From Tetraselmis striata (taxonomy: Eukaryota > Chlorophyta > Chlorodendrophyceae > Chlorodendrales > Chlorodendraceae), in assembly GCA_006384855.1 (NCBI GenBank), contig VCJN01000646.1, positions 1 to 64,000 on the forward strand: a DNA stretch of 64,000 bases, given 5' to 3'. The position numbers and the translations under genes were made by a program. The notes beneath the pieces are model-generated. The model was not told the origin of the DNA and searched no databases. It was given only the letters and a program-made list of their open reading frames with translations. Within the stretch, counting starts at the first letter, position 1; each line of letters opens with the position of its first letter. Positions 61,951 through 64,000 of this stretch are shown piece after piece.

Positions 61951-62244
61951 TACATACGTATATACTTGGGTTGGGATGCAGTCCACTTTCCAGTACAGCA
62001 GGCTGCAGTCAACAAGCTGAAGAACCGCAGGCTGCAGTGCAAGCTGCAGTAGCACTGAAAATGTTGATTATAGGGAAGGGCGGGACAGTGAAGGGCATAT
62101 ATTTTGGGCACTTTGGGTAACTGCACTGCAACCCCTTTTCGGGAAGTACTGCTTGCTGCAGGGCAGTAGCTTAACTGCATGTTGCAGTTTTTGCAGTCTG
62201 CAGTGCAGTAGATATTGCAACCCAACCCTGGTATATACCATGTA
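61951..62244. mobile_element. MITE-like element, 294 bp, with ~35-bp terminal inverted repeats
   Basis: The left end TACATACGTATATACTTGGG and right end, inverted, TACATGGTATATACCAGGG continue into GTTGGG(A/T)TGCA. The interior is packed with CTGCAGTGCA motifs and has no coding capacity. A target duplication is not clear (flanks GGG and GCG). Confidence 0.7.
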
Positions 62245-62449
62245 GCGATATACAGCCGGTACACGGGCAGCCGAGTATCGGTTCGAGTATAGCTTGAGCA
62301 TTACACCACTACATACGGGCTCCATGGCCCCCATTTTTGCTGAGCATTGCGCCGGAACTAAAATTAAAGCCAGTGTCATGATCTAAACTAGGTCATGGGG
62401 TTTCCTCATCCTGTCCTAATAACCGCTATTCCGGCTACCGTTGCTGCTA

Positions 62450-63720
62450 ATTGGTACGGGATACTAGCTCACCCGTTGTTGCGCCTGTTGGATGCAACAC
62501 GAGTAGACATAAAAGCAGCCGTATCAGTTGAGCCTGCCATCTTCCAGTTTCGTTGTGCCACACACAACGATGATCTGTCCTGGAACCTATTGCGGGCAAG
62601 GTCTAAGGTTGTTTCAAGACCACACCCGGCTCACCATCCATATGGCAATTCTCATCCGTACGTCTGTGCGTCACCATGCCAGACAGCCAGATGAACCCGT
62701 CGCCAATCCCACGCTCGAATCGTTGCAGGCCGACATTCATGCCTTGTCTACATTGTTGATGAAGCTCACATCGTCGTTGGCCCAATTGACGGCTCTTGAC
62801 CGTGTTGTTGATGGAGACGGAGAACATGGCTCTGCCTCGGGGCAGCGCGTCGCGGTACATCCGACAGGCATCGGGGGAGCCACAGTGCGCTCCGACTTCC
62901 CACAGCTAGTCCAAAGCGGCCGTGTCGAAGAAATATCCGCGAATGACGAGGACGATTACCTCGGGGTGCCAGTGCCACCGCAACGAGCAGAGTCCGGCTA
63001 GAGGACGTTCGACCGGTCGGCCGGGTGCACAGGCTTTTATCTTTGCGTACCGACCGGACGAACGACTACCTCAAGCAGGACGACCGGCGTTTGCCAGCCA
63101 ATGAGGTAACGTCATCCAACATTTGGATGACGTGCTTTGGGGGCCACATGACTGCTCTTTTTGGGGCCCTCGACGAGCTGCTACCTAACGTCCTCGTTGC
63201 TAATCAAGACTTCACCCCCTATCTCGCAAGCGCCCGAAATCACGCCGAGGCCATCAACAAATCGTCTTTGCTTTCTAACGGAAGCTTAACGAGATCAAGC
63301 ATGAGCATGATGACCAAGGTGTGGTGGACGGACTGCGGGCTCATCGCTTTTAGCTTGCAGCTGAGTGTTGGGGCTCCGTGATTTTCGGGGACCTGATGAA
63401 GGACTGCGAGCGTCATGTCATCTTCGAGGCGACGGTCGCCAGCAGCGCGAAGGCTACCGGTACTGCTCGGGTGGCGGCGGCGCTCGCATGCGGACGCGGG
63501 TGCGGACGTGGACATGGCGGCGGTGGCAGACATGGCCGCGAAGGTGAGTACGAGTGACGGCGTGGGGCGCATTTCACAGGAGCCGCTGGCGCGTATTTGC
63601 GAGGTCACCTTTCGGTGACCGCCGCACAACGAACCCTGGCAACCCAACGGCGGGATGAGCTCCATGTGTCCGGACCGGACCCCCACCTATACCCTACAGA
63701 CTTCATAAAGACCTTCCTCG
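62450..63720 (+). mobile_element. Gag-like repeat copy B (fossil), plus strand
   Basis: A promoter-like block (62450-62560) is followed by a frame from 62637 (MAILIRTSVRHHARQPDEPV, LESLQADIHALSTLLMKLTS, LAQLTALDRVVDG) to a stop at 63001. Sequence homologous to copy A then follows (GGHMTALFGALDELLPNVLV, ANQDFTPYLASARNHAEAI). The first frame is helical with a coiled-coil-like stretch, as in gag N-termini. No reverse transcriptase is visible before the window end. It looks broken, with a few breaks. Classification as retrotransposon gag is inferred from layout only. Confidence 0.4.
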
Positions 63721-64000
63721 GTGCGGCGCTTCATACAATCACAGCCGAGTGCGGCTCAACCATCCGCACACATGCAGGTGGCGGCTCAACAAACCGCCTC
63801 GGTCCCGTAGGTACCATCTAATCATCGCGTCCGTCGGTTGTAACACTACGTGTTACAACTGATTCTCAACGACCTTTCGCGCACATGTACGTTGCGCGCG
63901 GGACATGCGCTGCGAGCGCGACGGGCGCGCGGGGCGGCCCTCCTACATGAACAGTGCCCCGCAAGCCCGTAGTGATGTCCAAACTAACCCGTCTAGCAAG
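63720..64000. other. Right window edge, no feature called
   Basis: The inverted motif AACACTACGTGTT near 63842 is the only structure noted. Sequence continues beyond the window. Confidence 0.4.

Overview
The window is nuclear DNA of a GC-rich eukaryote. Coding stretches are split by spliceosomal introns (GT-AG, plus at least two likely GC-AG), TATA-like boxes and A-rich ends occur, and there is no operon structure. An internal run of TTTAGGG/TTTTAGGG telomere-type repeats and the Ala/Glu/Arg-rich, GC-biased codon use fit a green-lineage microalga, or another photosynthetic protist, better than an animal or fungus. That placement is an inference. Long G or C homopolymer runs (more than 35, many of 15-30 bases) are the most visible compositional signature.

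Only a few genes look like host genes. At 439-1276 (+) lies the 3' end of an RluA-type pseudouridine synthase. A short membrane-anchored protein of unknown function may lie at 3207-3896 (-). At 19677-28681 (+) a 15-exon gene can be followed phase by phase through every splice junction. It encodes about 669 residues: a long coiled coil followed by a basic tail with an AT-hook, so probably a nuclear or chromatin-associated structural protein. A ~66-bp minisatellite array fills 5470-6885.

Most of the rest is transposable-element sequence. Two related TIR elements (6994-15672 and, inverted, 50255-57287) share CACTG-type ends, a zinc-finger/tudor-like gene, a Cys-rich-domain gene, a basic-protein gene and a 367-bp repeat that carries a hairpin. 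Each has lost a different internal part. A second TIR element with CACTC ends spans 39252-48372. It was recognised because it splits a dispersed repeat whose unsplit copy sits at 30468-30826. Nested inside it are a 309-bp TRIM-type element (39309-39617) with perfect 5-bp target duplications and a gag-only LTR-like element (40433-42885).

A reverse-transcriptase retroelement of non-LTR type lies at 16600-19340, with partial copies at 29440, 31540-32547, 35490-36430 and 60890-61560. A possible hAT-like element (34122-35401) holds the telomere-like repeats. Two copies of a gag-like repeat occur at 57603-58500 and 62450-63700, and a MITE at 61951-62244.

The story of the window is therefore layered insertion. 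Host genes are islands at 0.4-4 kb and 19.7-28.7 kb, and successive waves of DNA transposons and retroelements fill the rest. The most interesting objects are the two CACT-ended TIR families, which appear related through shared subterminal GATGTGCA motifs, and the hairpin-bearing tandem repeat inside one of them.
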